Source: Sulfurifustis variabilis (GTDB lineage Bacteria; Pseudomonadota; Gammaproteobacteria; Acidiferrobacterales; Sulfurifustaceae). Taken from it: DNA of 64,000 nucleotides. Within the stretch, counting starts at the first letter, position 1. Every line of letters begins with the position of its first letter. Under the pieces are notes generated by a model. The model saw only the letters and a list, made by a program, of their open reading frames with translations. It was not told where the DNA came from and did not search any database. The stretch spans positions 248,001-312,000 of the forward strand of contig NZ_AP014936.1 in the NCBI RefSeq assembly GCF_002355415.1, written 5' to 3'. A program made the translations under genes and the position numbers. Shown here piece by piece: positions 9,002-17,360 of the stretch.

Positions 9002-9910
9002 ATGCGCACGATCGCACTCCTCATCGTCCCCCGCCCCCTGCAGGCCCTCGCCGCGGTCCGCCGGGTGCTCGCGATCCTCAAGCTGCGCATCGGAATCACG
9101 ATCGTCTTCACCGCGCTCGCGGGCTACGCCATCACCCCGGGCCGCCCGCTGTCGGGCGTCGAGACGCTGGTGCTGGCGCTCGCGACGCTGCTCGCCGCGT
9201 CGGCGGCCGGCGCCTTCAATCACTGGTACGAGCGCGACATCGACACGCGCATGGGGCGCACGCGCGGCCGGCCCTTCGCGACCGGCGAGTTCGAGACCCA
9301 CGCCGGCTGGCTCGCGTTCTTCGCGCTCCTGCTCGCGGCCGGCGTCATGCTCGGCGCGCTGCTGCACCCCAGGGTCGGGCTTTTTCTTTTCCTCGGCGCC
9401 GTCACGTACGGCGGGCTCTACACGGTCTGCCTCAAGCGCAAGACTTCGCTCAACATCGTCATCGGCGGTCTCGCGGGCAGCTTCGCGGTGCTCGCCGGCG
9501 CCGCGGCGGCCGATCCGCTGATCGGTCCGCGCGCGTGGGTGCTCGCGCTCGTGCTCCTTCTCTGGACGCCGTCGCACTTCTGGAGCCTGGCCTCCGCCTT
9601 GCGCGAGCAGTACGCGCAGGCGGGCGTGCCCATGCTGCCCGCGGTCGTCGGCCCGCGCGCGGCGGCCTGGGTGGTGTTCGGCAACACGGTCCTGCTCGCC
9701 GCCGCCTCGCTGTGGCTCGCGCGTTTCGGGTTTACGTGGATCTATCTCGCCGGGGCGCTCGCCGGCGGCGCGCTGCTCCTCGCGCGCAACGTCCGGATGC
9801 TCCGCGATCACTCGGCCCGCGCCGCGATGAAGGGCTTCCACGCCTCGCTCGTGCAGCTCACGCTCGTGTTGATCGCGGCCATGGCCGACGTCTACCTGGG
9901 AGGAGCCTGA
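9002..9910 (+). CDS. cyoE: Protoheme IX farnesyltransferase (heme O synthase)
   Basis: 302 aa UbiA-superfamily prenyltransferase with about nine TM helices that adds the farnesyl group to heme B, feeding CtaA. The prenyl-diphosphate/Mg motif is NHWYERDIDTRMGRTRGRP and the CyoE hallmark TPSHFWSLA is present. The start ATG follows GAGGAACC. A terminator separates it from subunit I, and its stop overlaps the start of the next SCO gene (TGATG). Presence of CyoE and CtaA suggests the first reductase carries heme O or A rather than only heme B. Confidence 0.93.
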   Translation: MRTIALLIVPRPLQALAAVRRVLAILKLRIGITIVFTALAGYAITPGRPLSGVETLVLALATLLAASAAGAFNHWYERDIDTRMGRTRGRPFATGEFETHAGWLAFFALLLAAGVMLGALLHPRVGLFLFLGAVTYGGLYTVCLKRKTSLNIVIGGLAGSFAVLAGAAAADPLIGPRAWVLALVLLLWTPSHFWSLASALREQYAQAGVPMLPAVVGPRAAAWVVFGNTVLLAAASLWLARFGFTWIYLAGALAGGALLLARNVRMLRDHSARAAMKGFHASLVQLTLVLIAAMADVYLGGA

Positions 9911-10794
9911 TGGCGCGGCTCACTTCGGGCGGCCTGCTGCTCGCGTTCTTCCTGCTGCCCGGCCTCGCTTCGGCGCAGGATTCGCACGGCGCCCACGCCC
10001 CTGCGGCGACCGGCCAGGCGGACCACGGCGCGAGCCATGCGGCCGCTCACGCGCCGGTCGTGGACTTCGACGAGGCCTCCGCGCTCGAGATCAGCCAGGG
10101 CGCGATCGGGCGGGCGCTGGAGAGCTATCAGCTGCGCGACGGCGAAGGCCGACCCGTGGTCCTCGAGCAGTACCGCGGCAAGCCGCTCGTCGTGAGCCTC
10201 ATCTACACCAGCTGCGCCCACGTGTGCCCGACGACCACGCGCCACCTGGCCGGTGTCGTCCGGAAGGCGCGCGCCGCGCTCGGCGAGGAGAGTTTTCACG
10301 TCGTGACGATCGGCTTCGACACGCCGAACGACACCCCCGAAGCGATGCGCGCCTTCGCGCGCCAGCAGGGCGCGCAGACGGCCGGCTGGGACTTCCTGAG
10401 CGCCGACGCCGCGACGATCGACCGCCTGTCCGGGAATCTCGGGTTCCTCTACCGCGCGTCGCCGCGCGGCTTCGATCACCTGGTGCAGGCGACGCTCGTC
10501 GACACCGAGGGCAGGATCCGCGCGCAGGTCTACGGCATGACCTTCGATACGCCGCAGATGGTCGAGCCGCTGAAGCGCATGGTGCTCGGGGAGGCGCCCG
10601 CGCCGACGGCGCTGCACGGCGCCTGGAACAAGGTGCGGCTCTTCTGCACCACGTACGATCCGGCGAGCGACTCCTATCGGTTCGACTACTCGCTCTTCGT
10701 CGGCATCGTGATCGGGATGCTGATCCTGGGGTCGGGGATCGCGTTTCTCGTGCGGGAGTTCATGCGGAACCGACGCACCCCCGCCACTCGCTGA
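9910..10794 (+). CDS. SCO1/SenC family protein with C-terminal membrane anchor
   Basis: 294 aa. A signal peptide (ends near GLASAQ) is followed by a His/Ala-rich linker (residues 22-50), which may bind metal, then the SCO thioredoxin fold with TSCAHVCP and the His ligand in FDHLVQA. A TM helix sits at about residues 260-280, so unlike the first SCO (5694-6311) it is anchored at the C-terminus. Starts by a 1-bp overlap with cyoE. The order subunits-CyoE-SenC resembles norSY-senC clusters described in ammonia oxidisers; it likely loads CuA or CuB of this reductase. Confidence 0.88.
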   Translation: MARLTSGGLLLAFFLLPGLASAQDSHGAHAPAATGQADHGASHAAAHAPVVDFDEASALEISQGAIGRALESYQLRDGEGRPVVLEQYRGKPLVVSLIYTSCAHVCPTTTRHLAGVVRKARAALGEESFHVVTIGFDTPNDTPEAMRAFARQQGAQTAGWDFLSADAATIDRLSGNLGFLYRASPRGFDHLVQATLVDTEGRIRAQVYGMTFDTPQMVEPLKRMVLGEAPAPTALHGAWNKVRLFCTTYDPASDSYRFDYSLFVGIVIGMLILGSGIAFLVREFMRNRRTPATR

Positions 10795-10810
10795 CCAGCA
10801 CTCCTTTTTT

Positions 10811-11640
10811 CTCTCCCTCTCCCGCATGCGGGAGAGGGTAGGGGTGAGGGCTAAGCCTTAACTCCTCGACCGCCCTCTGGGCGGGTCAGTCGAGGTAAGA
10901 AATCATACTTGTGGGTGGCTGACCCACGGCAGGTGACGTTGCGAAGTCCTTCCCTGGACTTCGCCCTTCGGGCCGCGCTGGAAAACCGCGCGTCCAAATT
11001 CGTTCCAGACGAATTTGTCTTTGCTTGCCCAAGAGAAAGTCACCAAAGAGAAGGGCACCCCGGATCGCTCGCCGCTCGAAAACCGCGAGCGGTGCCCTGC
11101 GGTTTCCGTGCTACGCAGTCCCTGCTTCGCTTGAAACCAGGGCCGGCCTTCCGTGGCCGGCCCGCTCGCCCGTCCCGGGACGCTCGCCAACTCGCCGGGC
11201 GCTGAAAAGCGCGCCTCGGGCTCGAACATCTCTCGCGTGACTCTCCCGGGACAGGCTCCGGTGCTCGGCGACCTCAACGGGGTCTTTAACTGCCACCCAC
11301 CTCCTCCGGACGGGGAGAGGTTGTTGTAGTTGGGTCCCCGTCTGGCGCGCCCGCACCGAGCGCTCCGAGCGCCGCGAGCCCGTCAGGGCGACCGGCAGGG
11401 ATGCCGGTCGGTCGTCCAGCCGGCGCAGGATGCGCCGTCTGGCGACCTCCCAGCGCGAGGCAGCGAGGGGCGGGGGCTTTCGCGCCATCCGGGGCGGCCT
11501 TTCTTTGGCTACTTTCTTTGGCCGCGCAAAGAAAGTAGCCCGTCGTGCGGGGGCGGAACCCCGCGGATTACATGTCGCGAAGCGACTCGAGTCCTTTAAG
11601 ACCCTCACCCCATCCCTCTCCCGCAAGCGGGAGAGGGAGT
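10811..11640. repeat. Gene-free island of nested inverted repeats
   Basis: The interval 10795-11757 carries no convincing gene. Outer inverted arms of about 39 bp lie at 10811-10850 and 11602-11640 (each containing its own CTCTCCCGC/GCGGGAGAG palindrome). Inner arms of about 50 bp lie at 11021-11071 and 11481-11530 (AAAGAAAGTAGCC-type sequence followed by CCCCGGAT), related at most positions but inverted. A perfect 14-bp stem is at 11507-11540 (GGCTACTTTCTTTG / CAAAGAAAGTAGCC). Short open frames here have arginine-rich, compositionally random products. The CTTTCTTTGG-type sequence is a dispersed non-coding repeat I know from other proteobacteria. Confidence 0.7.
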
Positions 11641-11684
11641 GACGGCCCCATCCATACCTCCCCGGTCAACAATTCCCGAGCGAT

Positions 11685-11698
11685 TTGATCTGGATCAT
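11685..11698. promoter_or_regulatory. FNR/Dnr-type binding site upstream of the second reductase operon
   Basis: TTGAT-CTGG-ATCAT, one mismatch (last base) from TTGAT-N4-ATCAA. It lies 60 bp before the GTG start at 11758, a spacing that allows class II-like activation at about -41.5 of a short leader. Confidence 0.72.
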
Positions 11699-11757
11699 GG
11701 AGACGGTACAGGGGGCGGGATTACCGTGCGGGCACGCTTCAACCACGAGGTGATTGC

Positions 11758-13329
11758 GTGTCCATCCGGCAGGCGGCGCGGCGGCCGCTGCTCCTGGTCG
11801 AAGGGCTGTTCAGCCGGGTCTTCGGGGCCGAGGCGAACCCGTTCCATTACCTCGGGGCGCTCACGATCTTTTTCTTCTGGATCGTCCTCGTCACCGGCAT
11901 CTACCTCTTCGTCTTCTTCAAGACCAGCGTCTACGGCGCCTACGAGTCGGTCGAGTACCTGACGCACACCCAGTGGTACCTGGGCGGCGTGATGCGCAGC
12001 CTCCACCGCTACGCCTCGGACGCGGCGGTCGTCACCATGATGCTGCATCTCGTCCGCGAGTTCCTCGGCGACCGCTATCGCGGCTTTCGCTGGTACTCGT
12101 GGTTCACGGGCATGCCGCTCATCTGGTTCGTGTTCCTGCTCGGCATCACCGGGTACTGGCTGGTCTGGGACGAGCTCGCGCAGTACGTCGCGATCGCCTC
12201 GAGCGAGCTGCTCGATGCGCTGCCCATCTTCACCGACCCGATGGCGCGCAACTTCCTGAGCGAGGCGAACGTGAGCGACCGGTTCTTCACGCTCATGGGC
12301 TTCCTGCATTTGCTCGGGCTGCCGGTGATCATCGTGTTCGCGATCTGGTTCCACGTGCTGCGCATCTCGCGGCCGAAGGTGAACCCGCCGCGCGAGCTCG
12401 CGATCGGCACCTTCGCCGCGCTGCTCGCGCTGTCGTTCGCGAAGCCCGCGGTGAGCCACGCGCCGGCGAACCTGGCGACCGTGCCGAATCCCGTCCAGCT
12501 CGACTGGTTTTACCTGAACGTCTATCCGCTCCTCGATGTCTGGCCGCCGATGGCGGTGTGGGGCCTGCTGTGGGGCCTGAGCCTGCTGCTCGCGATCGCG
12601 CCCTGGCTGCCGCCGCTGCGAAAGAAGCCGGTGGCGGTCGTCGATCCGGCGAACTGCAACGGGTGCGGCCGCTGCTTCGCCGACTGCCCGTACTCGGCGA
12701 TCACGCTGACCGCGCACCCGACGCGCGCCGGCATGCAGCTCGCCGTCGTCGATGCCGACCTCTGTGCGAGCTGCGGCATCTGCGCGGGCGCGTGCCCGTC
12801 GTCCACGCCGTTTCGAAGCACCGTGGAGCTCGTGAGCGGCATCGACATGCCGCAGCTTACCGTGCAGGCGGTGCGCGCGCGCACGAAGGAGATGCTGGCC
12901 GGGCTCACGGGCGAGGGGCGCGTGATGGTGTTCGGCTGCGACCACGCGGCCGACGTCCGCAACCTGCGCGGCGAGGGCGTCGCCGCGGTGAGCCTCGAGT
13001 GCATCGGCCAGCTCCCGCCGTCGTTCATCGACTACGTGCTGCGCGACGGGCGCTGCGACGGCGTGCTCGTGACCGGCTGCCATCCGCAGAGCTGCCATTA
13101 CCGCTTCGGTAGCGTGTGGACCGAGCAGCGGCTGCGCCACCAGCGCGAGCCGCATCTGCGCACGCGGGCCGCGAAGGAGCGGCTGCATGTCGTCTGGGCG
13201 GGACCGGGCGAAGAGGCGCGGCTGGCGAAAGTGCTCGCGCGCTATCGCGCGGCGCTGCGGATGATCCCGTCGCCGGGGACCCGCCCGGCCCCGGTCGAGA
13301 ACCAGGACCGGAAGGCGCGCCATGGGTAA
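11758..13329 (+). CDS. Cytochrome b6-like / di-[4Fe-4S] ferredoxin / MvhD fusion protein
   Basis: 523 aa, GTG start after GAGGTGATTGC. Residues 1-300 are a cytochrome b of the bc/b6 type: four heme His in two pairs, His83/His97 and His184/His199, spacing 14 and 15 as in b6. Around 295-355 are two CxxCxxCxxxCP clusters (CNGCGRCFADCP, CASCGICAGACP), so two [4Fe-4S] centres. From about 375 the MvhD/FlpD domain follows (FGCDHAAD, LECIGQLPPSFI, TGCHPQSCHY). The parts suggest electron transfer between the membrane quinone pool and Fe-S/thiol partners; direction is unknown. It overlaps the next gene by 8 bp and heads the operon with the second heme-copper protein. Confidence 0.88.
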   Translation: MSIRQAARRPLLLVEGLFSRVFGAEANPFHYLGALTIFFFWIVLVTGIYLFVFFKTSVYGAYESVEYLTHTQWYLGGVMRSLHRYASDAAVVTMMLHLVREFLGDRYRGFRWYSWFTGMPLIWFVFLLGITGYWLVWDELAQYVAIASSELLDALPIFTDPMARNFLSEANVSDRFFTLMGFLHLLGLPVIIVFAIWFHVLRISRPKVNPPRELAIGTFAALLALSFAKPAVSHAPANLATVPNPVQLDWFYLNVYPLLDVWPPMAVWGLLWGLSLLLAIAPWLPPLRKKPVAVVDPANCNGCGRCFADCPYSAITLTAHPTRAGMQLAVVDADLCASCGICAGACPSSTPFRSTVELVSGIDMPQLTVQAVRARTKEMLAGLTGEGRVMVFGCDHAADVRNLRGEGVAAVSLECIGQLPPSFIDYVLRDGRCDGVLVTGCHPQSCHYRFGSVWTEQRLRHQREPHLRTRAAKERLHVVWAGPGEEARLAKVLARYRAALRMIPSPGTRPAPVENQDRKARHG

Positions 13330-13834
13330 GGCGACGCCCCCGCTTTCGCGGTTCGCCGGCCAGGCGGCGGCCTACGTGCTCTTCGCCGCCTTCATCGGCG
13401 TGTTCAGCGACACGCCGGCCTACCATCCCATCGGCCCGGACGAGGCGGCCATCAAGCTTTCCTTCAGCCACGCGGGCGAGCGGGCGCAGCCGTGCCGCAC
13501 GCGCAGCCCGGAGGAGGTCGCGCAACTTCCGCCGAACATGCGGCTCGCGCTCGACTGCCCGCGCGAGCGCTCGCCGGTGCGGGTCGAACTCCGCCTGGAC
13601 GATCGCCTGGTCTACGAGGATGCGCTCCGGCCGGCGGGTCTGAAGCGCGACATGGCTTCGACGGTGTATCGCCGCTTCACCGTGCCCGCCGGGGAGCACG
13701 CGCTCGCGCTGCGCCTGTCGGATCGGCCGGACGGCGAGTTCAACTACGCCCGCGAGGCGCGCGTCACGCTCCGGCCCGCGCAACTCCTCGTCATCGACTT
13801 CAAACCGGAGTCCGGAGGCTTCGTGCTGCAATGA
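13322..13834 (+). CDS. Uncharacterised membrane-anchored protein of the second reductase operon
   Basis: 170 aa. One N-terminal hydrophobic helix (residues 12-30) precedes a soluble, probably periplasmic, mostly beta-strand-rich domain with two cysteines (near 58 and 79). I recognise no family. It overlaps the upstream fusion gene by 8 bp and the heme-copper gene by 4 bp, so translation of the three is likely coupled. It could be a small accessory subunit taking the place of a NorC-like or subunit-II partner, but it has no heme or copper motif. Confidence 0.7.
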   Translation: MGKATPPLSRFAGQAAAYVLFAAFIGVFSDTPAYHPIGPDEAAIKLSFSHAGERAQPCRTRSPEEVAQLPPNMRLALDCPRERSPVRVELRLDDRLVYEDALRPAGLKRDMASTVYRRFTVPAGEHALALRLSDRPDGEFNYAREARVTLRPAQLLVIDFKPESGGFVLQ

Positions 13835-15246
13835 ACGCGACTCCCGCCAGGATCACCGCCCGGTCCTTCCCGACGGCGAGCGAGCGCGAGGCGGCCACGT
13901 ACGCGCTCCCCGTGCCCACCGATGCGCGGCGCGCGCTCACGGTCGGGTGGCTGTGGCTCGCGGTGCTGTCGCTCCTCGGGAGCGGACTCTTCTCGATCCT
14001 GCTCGTGCTGTCGCGCACGCCGTACGTGCAGAACGTCTTTCCCTGGACCGATTTCTTCCACACCGCGCTCGTGGTGCACGTCGACCTCTCGGTGCTCGTG
14101 TGGTTCCTCGCCTTCGGCGGCGTGCTCTGGAGCCTGAACTCCACGGCGGGCGGGCTCGTCGTCGGGCGCGTGGCGCTCTACACCGCGTTCGCCGGCGCCT
14201 GGATCGTGGCGATCAGCCCGTTTACCGGCCCGGGCCATGCGCTCATGAGCAACTACGTCCCGGTCCTGCAGAACACGGCGTTCTTCACGGGCCTGCTGGT
14301 CTTCGGCGGCGGCGTGCTGCTGCTGGTGCTGCGCGGCATGACGGCGATTCCGCCGGTCGGCGTCGCTCTAGACGGCGCGGCCGCGCTGCGCTTCGGGCTG
14401 AACACCGCCGCGGTCGCCACGGCGATGGCGGCGCTCGCCTTCGCGTGGACCTGGGCGACGATGCCGTCCTTCCTCGAAGGCCAGGCGTACTACGAGCTGC
14501 TCTTCTGGGGCGGCGGGCACGTCCTGCAGTTCAGCTACACGCTCCTCATGCTGGTCGCGTGGCTCTGGCTCGGGAGCGCCTCGGGCGCGCCGGCGCTCGT
14601 CACGCCGCGGCTCGCGCTCTTCTTTTTCGCGCTCGGCCTTGTCACCGTGTTCGTGACACCGCTCTTCTACTACGGCCACGCGGTGACCTCGGCCGAGCAC
14701 ATCAAGCTCTTCACGTGGCAGATGCGCTACGGCGGCGGGCTCGCCACGGCGCCGCTCGGCCTCGCCGTGCTGATCGGGCTGCTGCGCGCGCCGCGCGTCG
14801 ATGCGTCCGCCCGGCCGCTGCGCGCCGCGCTCGCCGCCTCCGTGCTGCTCTTCGGCGTCGGCGGGGTGATCGGCTTCCTCATCAGCGGCTCGAACGTCAC
14901 CATCCCGGCGCACTACCACGGCGCGATCGTCGGCATCACGCTCGCCTTCATGGGGCTCGCGTACCACCTGATCCCGCGCCTCGGCGGGCGCCCGGTCGAC
15001 GCGAAATGGGCGACCGTGCAGCCGTGGCTGTACGGCATCGGCCAGCTCCTGCACGTGATCGGCCTCGTGTGGTCGGGCGGCTACGGCGTGCAGCGCAAGG
15101 TCGCGGCCGCCGAGCAGGGCCTCGACGCGCTCGGCAAGATCGCCGGCATGGGCCTCATGGGGCTCGGCGGGTTGATCGCGATCGCGGGCGGCGTGCTGTT
15201 CCTCGTGCTCGTGCTGAAGAGCCTGCCGCGGCGTCCGGATCGATGA
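13831..15246 (+). CDS. Divergent heme-copper superfamily catalytic subunit (NorB/CcoN-like) with Glu at the metal-B site
   Basis: 471 aa, about 12 TM helices, the size of NorB. Ligands seen: His83 (VHVDLSVLVW, low-spin heme), His230 (GGHVLQFSY), His290, and His361/His363 (PAHYHGAI). The CuB His-His pair reads Glu289-His290 (SAEHIKLF) when aligned with SAHHILVD of the first reductase, and the Tyr position (+4 from His230) is Phe234. Without the Tyr, oxygen reduction is unlikely; a Glu metal ligand recalls NO reductases. I infer an NO reductase of a non-classical type (possibly the group proposed as gNOR). No CuA or heme c subunit is adjacent; the electron donor may be the fusion protein at 11758. 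Confidence 0.82.
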   Translation: MNATPARITARSFPTASEREAATYALPVPTDARRALTVGWLWLAVLSLLGSGLFSILLVLSRTPYVQNVFPWTDFFHTALVVHVDLSVLVWFLAFGGVLWSLNSTAGGLVVGRVALYTAFAGAWIVAISPFTGPGHALMSNYVPVLQNTAFFTGLLVFGGGVLLLVLRGMTAIPPVGVALDGAAALRFGLNTAAVATAMAALAFAWTWATMPSFLEGQAYYELLFWGGGHVLQFSYTLLMLVAWLWLGSASGAPALVTPRLALFFFALGLVTVFVTPLFYYGHAVTSAEHIKLFTWQMRYGGGLATAPLGLAVLIGLLRAPRVDASARPLRAALAASVLLFGVGGVIGFLISGSNVTIPAHYHGAIVGITLAFMGLAYHLIPRLGGRPVDAKWATVQPWLYGIGQLLHVIGLVWSGGYGVQRKVAAAEQGLDALGKIAGMGLMGLGGLIAIAGGVLFLVLVLKSLPRRPDR

Positions 15247-15292
15247 GGCCGCACGCGGTGCCTGCGACGAAACCCAAGGAGAAGAGAACCAC

Positions 15293-15736
15293 ATGGAATC
15301 GATCTCGCGTTTTCTGACCGACGACCATCATCGCTGCGACGACCTCTATGCCCGGTCCGAGACCGCGGCGGCGGAATCGGACTGGGACGCGGCCGGCGAT
15401 GCCTTTGCGCGATTCCGCGCCGCCCTGCTGCGTCACTTCCGGATGGAGGAGGAGACGCTCTTCCCCGCGTTCGAGGCGGCGAGCGGACAGGCGTTCGGGC
15501 CGACGGCGGTGATGCGCCTCGAGCACGAGCAGATGCGCAACCTGCTGAACGGCATGGCGCGGGCGCTCGTCGATCGCGACCGGCAGGCCTACCTCGGCAT
15601 CGCCGAGACGCTGCTGGTGCTGATGCAGCAGCACAACTTCAAGGAGGAGCGCGTGCTGTATCCGATGAGCGACGGCGTCCTGGGCGGCGACACCGAGGCG
15701 CTGCTCGAGCGCATGCAGGGCGTCGAGACGGTATGA
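15293..15736 (+). CDS. Hemerythrin-like HHE-domain protein
   Basis: 147 aa four-helix protein with the di-iron ligand pattern DDHHRCDD (residues 10-17), HFRMEEE, EHEQM and HNFKEERVLYP. Such proteins bind O2 or NO and often sit next to NO reductase and DUF2249 genes. It starts 46 bp after the heme-copper subunit and overlaps the DUF2249 gene by 4 bp. Role in this operon: NO sensing, buffering or repair of Fe-S clusters; which is not decidable here. Confidence 0.88.
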   Translation: MESISRFLTDDHHRCDDLYARSETAAAESDWDAAGDAFARFRAALLRHFRMEEETLFPAFEAASGQAFGPTAVMRLEHEQMRNLLNGMARALVDRDRQAYLGIAETLLVLMQQHNFKEERVLYPMSDGVLGGDTEALLERMQGVETV

Positions 15737-15996
15737 CGGTCCGCGAGCGTGTCATCGACGTGAGCGCGCTTCCGCCCCCGGAGCCGCTCGAGCGGGCGCT
15801 CGCGGCGCTGCCGGCGCTCTCGCGGGGCGAGTACCTCCGCATGCTCCACTGGCGCGAACCGTTCCCGCTCTACGCGATCCTGCCGGACCTCGGCTTCGCG
15901 TACGCGGTCCGGGCCGGGAGGCGGGCGCCCTACGAGATACTCATCTGGCGTCGCGGTGACGCCGAGGCCGAGGCCGCCGCGTCCCCCCGGGCATGA
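15733..15996 (+). CDS. DUF2249 family protein
   Basis: 87 aa soluble protein. It has the pattern of the family (HWREPFPLYAIL, then a beta hairpin ending YEILIWRR). DUF2249 proteins occur with hemerythrins, NO reductases and nitrite reductases; the molecular role is unknown. ATGA overlaps on both sides show that it is translated with its neighbours. Confidence 0.8.
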   Translation: MTVRERVIDVSALPPPEPLERALAALPALSRGEYLRMLHWREPFPLYAILPDLGFAYAVRAGRRAPYEILIWRRGDAEAEAAASPRA

Positions 15997-17294
15997 GCTT
16001 CGGCGGTCTCGCGCTCGAGCGGGCGCCGCCGCTGTCGGTGCCCGGGCGGTTCTTCGTGTCGGCGCCGGTCTACGGCCTCGCCGCCGCGCTGTCGGTGCTC
16101 TACCTCGGCCCCTCCGCGCTCGAGAGCCGATGGCTGCCCGCGACCGCCGGCGTGGTGCACCTCGTCACGCTCGGCGTGCTGACCATGAGCATGTGCGGCG
16201 CCTGGATGCAGCTGCTTCCGGTGCTCGTCGGGGCGCCCGTCGCCCGGCCGCGGGGCGTGAGCCTCGCGGTGCACGCGCTGCTCGCGCTAGGCGCGGCGGC
16301 GCTCCCCGCAGGTCTCGTCCTCGGGTGGCGATTCGCCCTCCAGCTCGGAGGCATCGCCCTGGCCGCCGCGCTGATCGTGTTCCTCGGCGCCGCGGCGCAC
16401 GCGCTGGCGCGCGCCGGCGCGCGCCACGCCACCGCGACCGGCATGCGCCTCGCGCTGGCCGCGCTCGCCGCGACCCTCGTGCTGGCGCTGCTCGTGCTCT
16501 TCCCGCGCGCCTTCCCGGGCGCCGGCGTCTTCGCGCCGCCGGTCGCGCTGCACGTGGTCTGGGCGACCGTGGGGTGGGTCGGGCTGCTCGTGATCAGCGT
16601 GGCCCTGCAGGTGGTGCCCATGTTCCAGATGACGCCGGAGTACCCGCGGGTCCTCGCCCGCTATCTGGTCCCGGCGCTCTTCGTGCTCCTCGTGCTCTAC
16701 AGCGTCGGACACGCCCTTCCCGGCACGGGCCTGCGGGAGGCGAGCTCGGCGCTGCTCGCGCTGGGGCTCGCGGTTTTCGCGGCGGTCACGCTCCGGCTGC
16801 AGGGACGGCGTCGCCGGCGCGTGCCCGACGTCGGCGTGGGCTACTGGCGCCTCGGCATGCTCAGCCTGCTCGCGTGCGCCGCGCTCTGGCACGCGGGGCT
16901 GCTGCTGCCGCGCCTCGCCGCCGATGCGCGTTTTCCGGTGCTCATCGGCGTCCTGTACCTCGCGGGCTTCTCGGTCGCGGTCGTCATCGGCATGCTCTAC
17001 CGGATCGTGCCGTTTCTGGTGTGGCTGCACCTGCACCAGCTTCGCATCCGGCTCGGACCGGGCCGGGGCGTCGACGTCGCGAACCTCCCGAACGTGAAGC
17101 AGGTGATCCCGGAGGCCCGCATGCGCCTGCAGTGGCGCGTCTTCGCCGCGGGCTACGCGCTGCTCCTTGCCGGGACACTCGTCCCCGGAGCCCCGGTCCG
17201 CGCCGGCGCGGCGATGCTCGCCGCCGCCTTCGTGCTGCTCGCGCGCGACCTGATCGCCGCGCTCCGCCTCTACCGGCGTCTCGCCTCCGCTTGA
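15993..17294 (+). CDS. 12-TM membrane protein of denitrification-type clusters (NnrS-like)
   Basis: 433 aa with about 12 TM helices. His residues lie in helices (HLVTLGVLTMSMCGAWMQLLP near residue 50; LHVVWATVGWVGLL near 190; WHAGLLLP), which recalls heme-copper-like and NnrS-like membrane proteins found beside NO reductases, though the full metal ligand set is absent. It overlaps the DUF2249 gene by 4 bp. A second protein of similar build is encoded at 37472-38596. Probably helps assembly or NO tolerance; that is inference. Confidence 0.72.
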   Translation: MSFGGLALERAPPLSVPGRFFVSAPVYGLAAALSVLYLGPSALESRWLPATAGVVHLVTLGVLTMSMCGAWMQLLPVLVGAPVARPRGVSLAVHALLALGAAALPAGLVLGWRFALQLGGIALAAALIVFLGAAAHALARAGARHATATGMRLALAALAATLVLALLVLFPRAFPGAGVFAPPVALHVVWATVGWVGLLVISVALQVVPMFQMTPEYPRVLARYLVPALFVLLVLYSVGHALPGTGLREASSALLALGLAVFAAVTLRLQGRRRRRVPDVGVGYWRLGMLSLLACAALWHAGLLLPRLAADARFPVLIGVLYLAGFSVAVVIGMLYRIVPFLVWLHLHQLRIRLGPGRGVDVANLPNVKQVIPEARMRLQWRVFAAGYALLLAGTLVPGAPVRAGAAMLAAAFVLLARDLIAALRLYRRLASA

Positions 17295-17304
17295 TCTGCG
17301 TCAT
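17291..17304. promoter_or_regulatory. Weak FNR/Dnr-type site before the DUF3365 gene
   Basis: TTGAT-CTGC-GTCAT, two mismatches from consensus, 57 bp before the ATG at 17361 and overlapping the stop of the previous gene. The spacing equals that at 11685 relative to its gene, which supports it. Confidence 0.5.
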
Positions 17305-17360
17305 TTCCGGGGCGTCCGGGCTTCCGTAGAGTCGGCTGCCGTTTCCTGTGCAGGAGGGAG

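Noticed and set aside
6633-9017. 794-codon minus-strand frame opposite the cox-like genes
   Set aside because: Shadow of subunits II and I; low-complexity Arg/Asp/Glu/His product.
10909-11642. Several 70-170 codon frames in the 10.8-11.7 kb gap
   Set aside because: They read through inverted repeats in both directions and have no coherent product.
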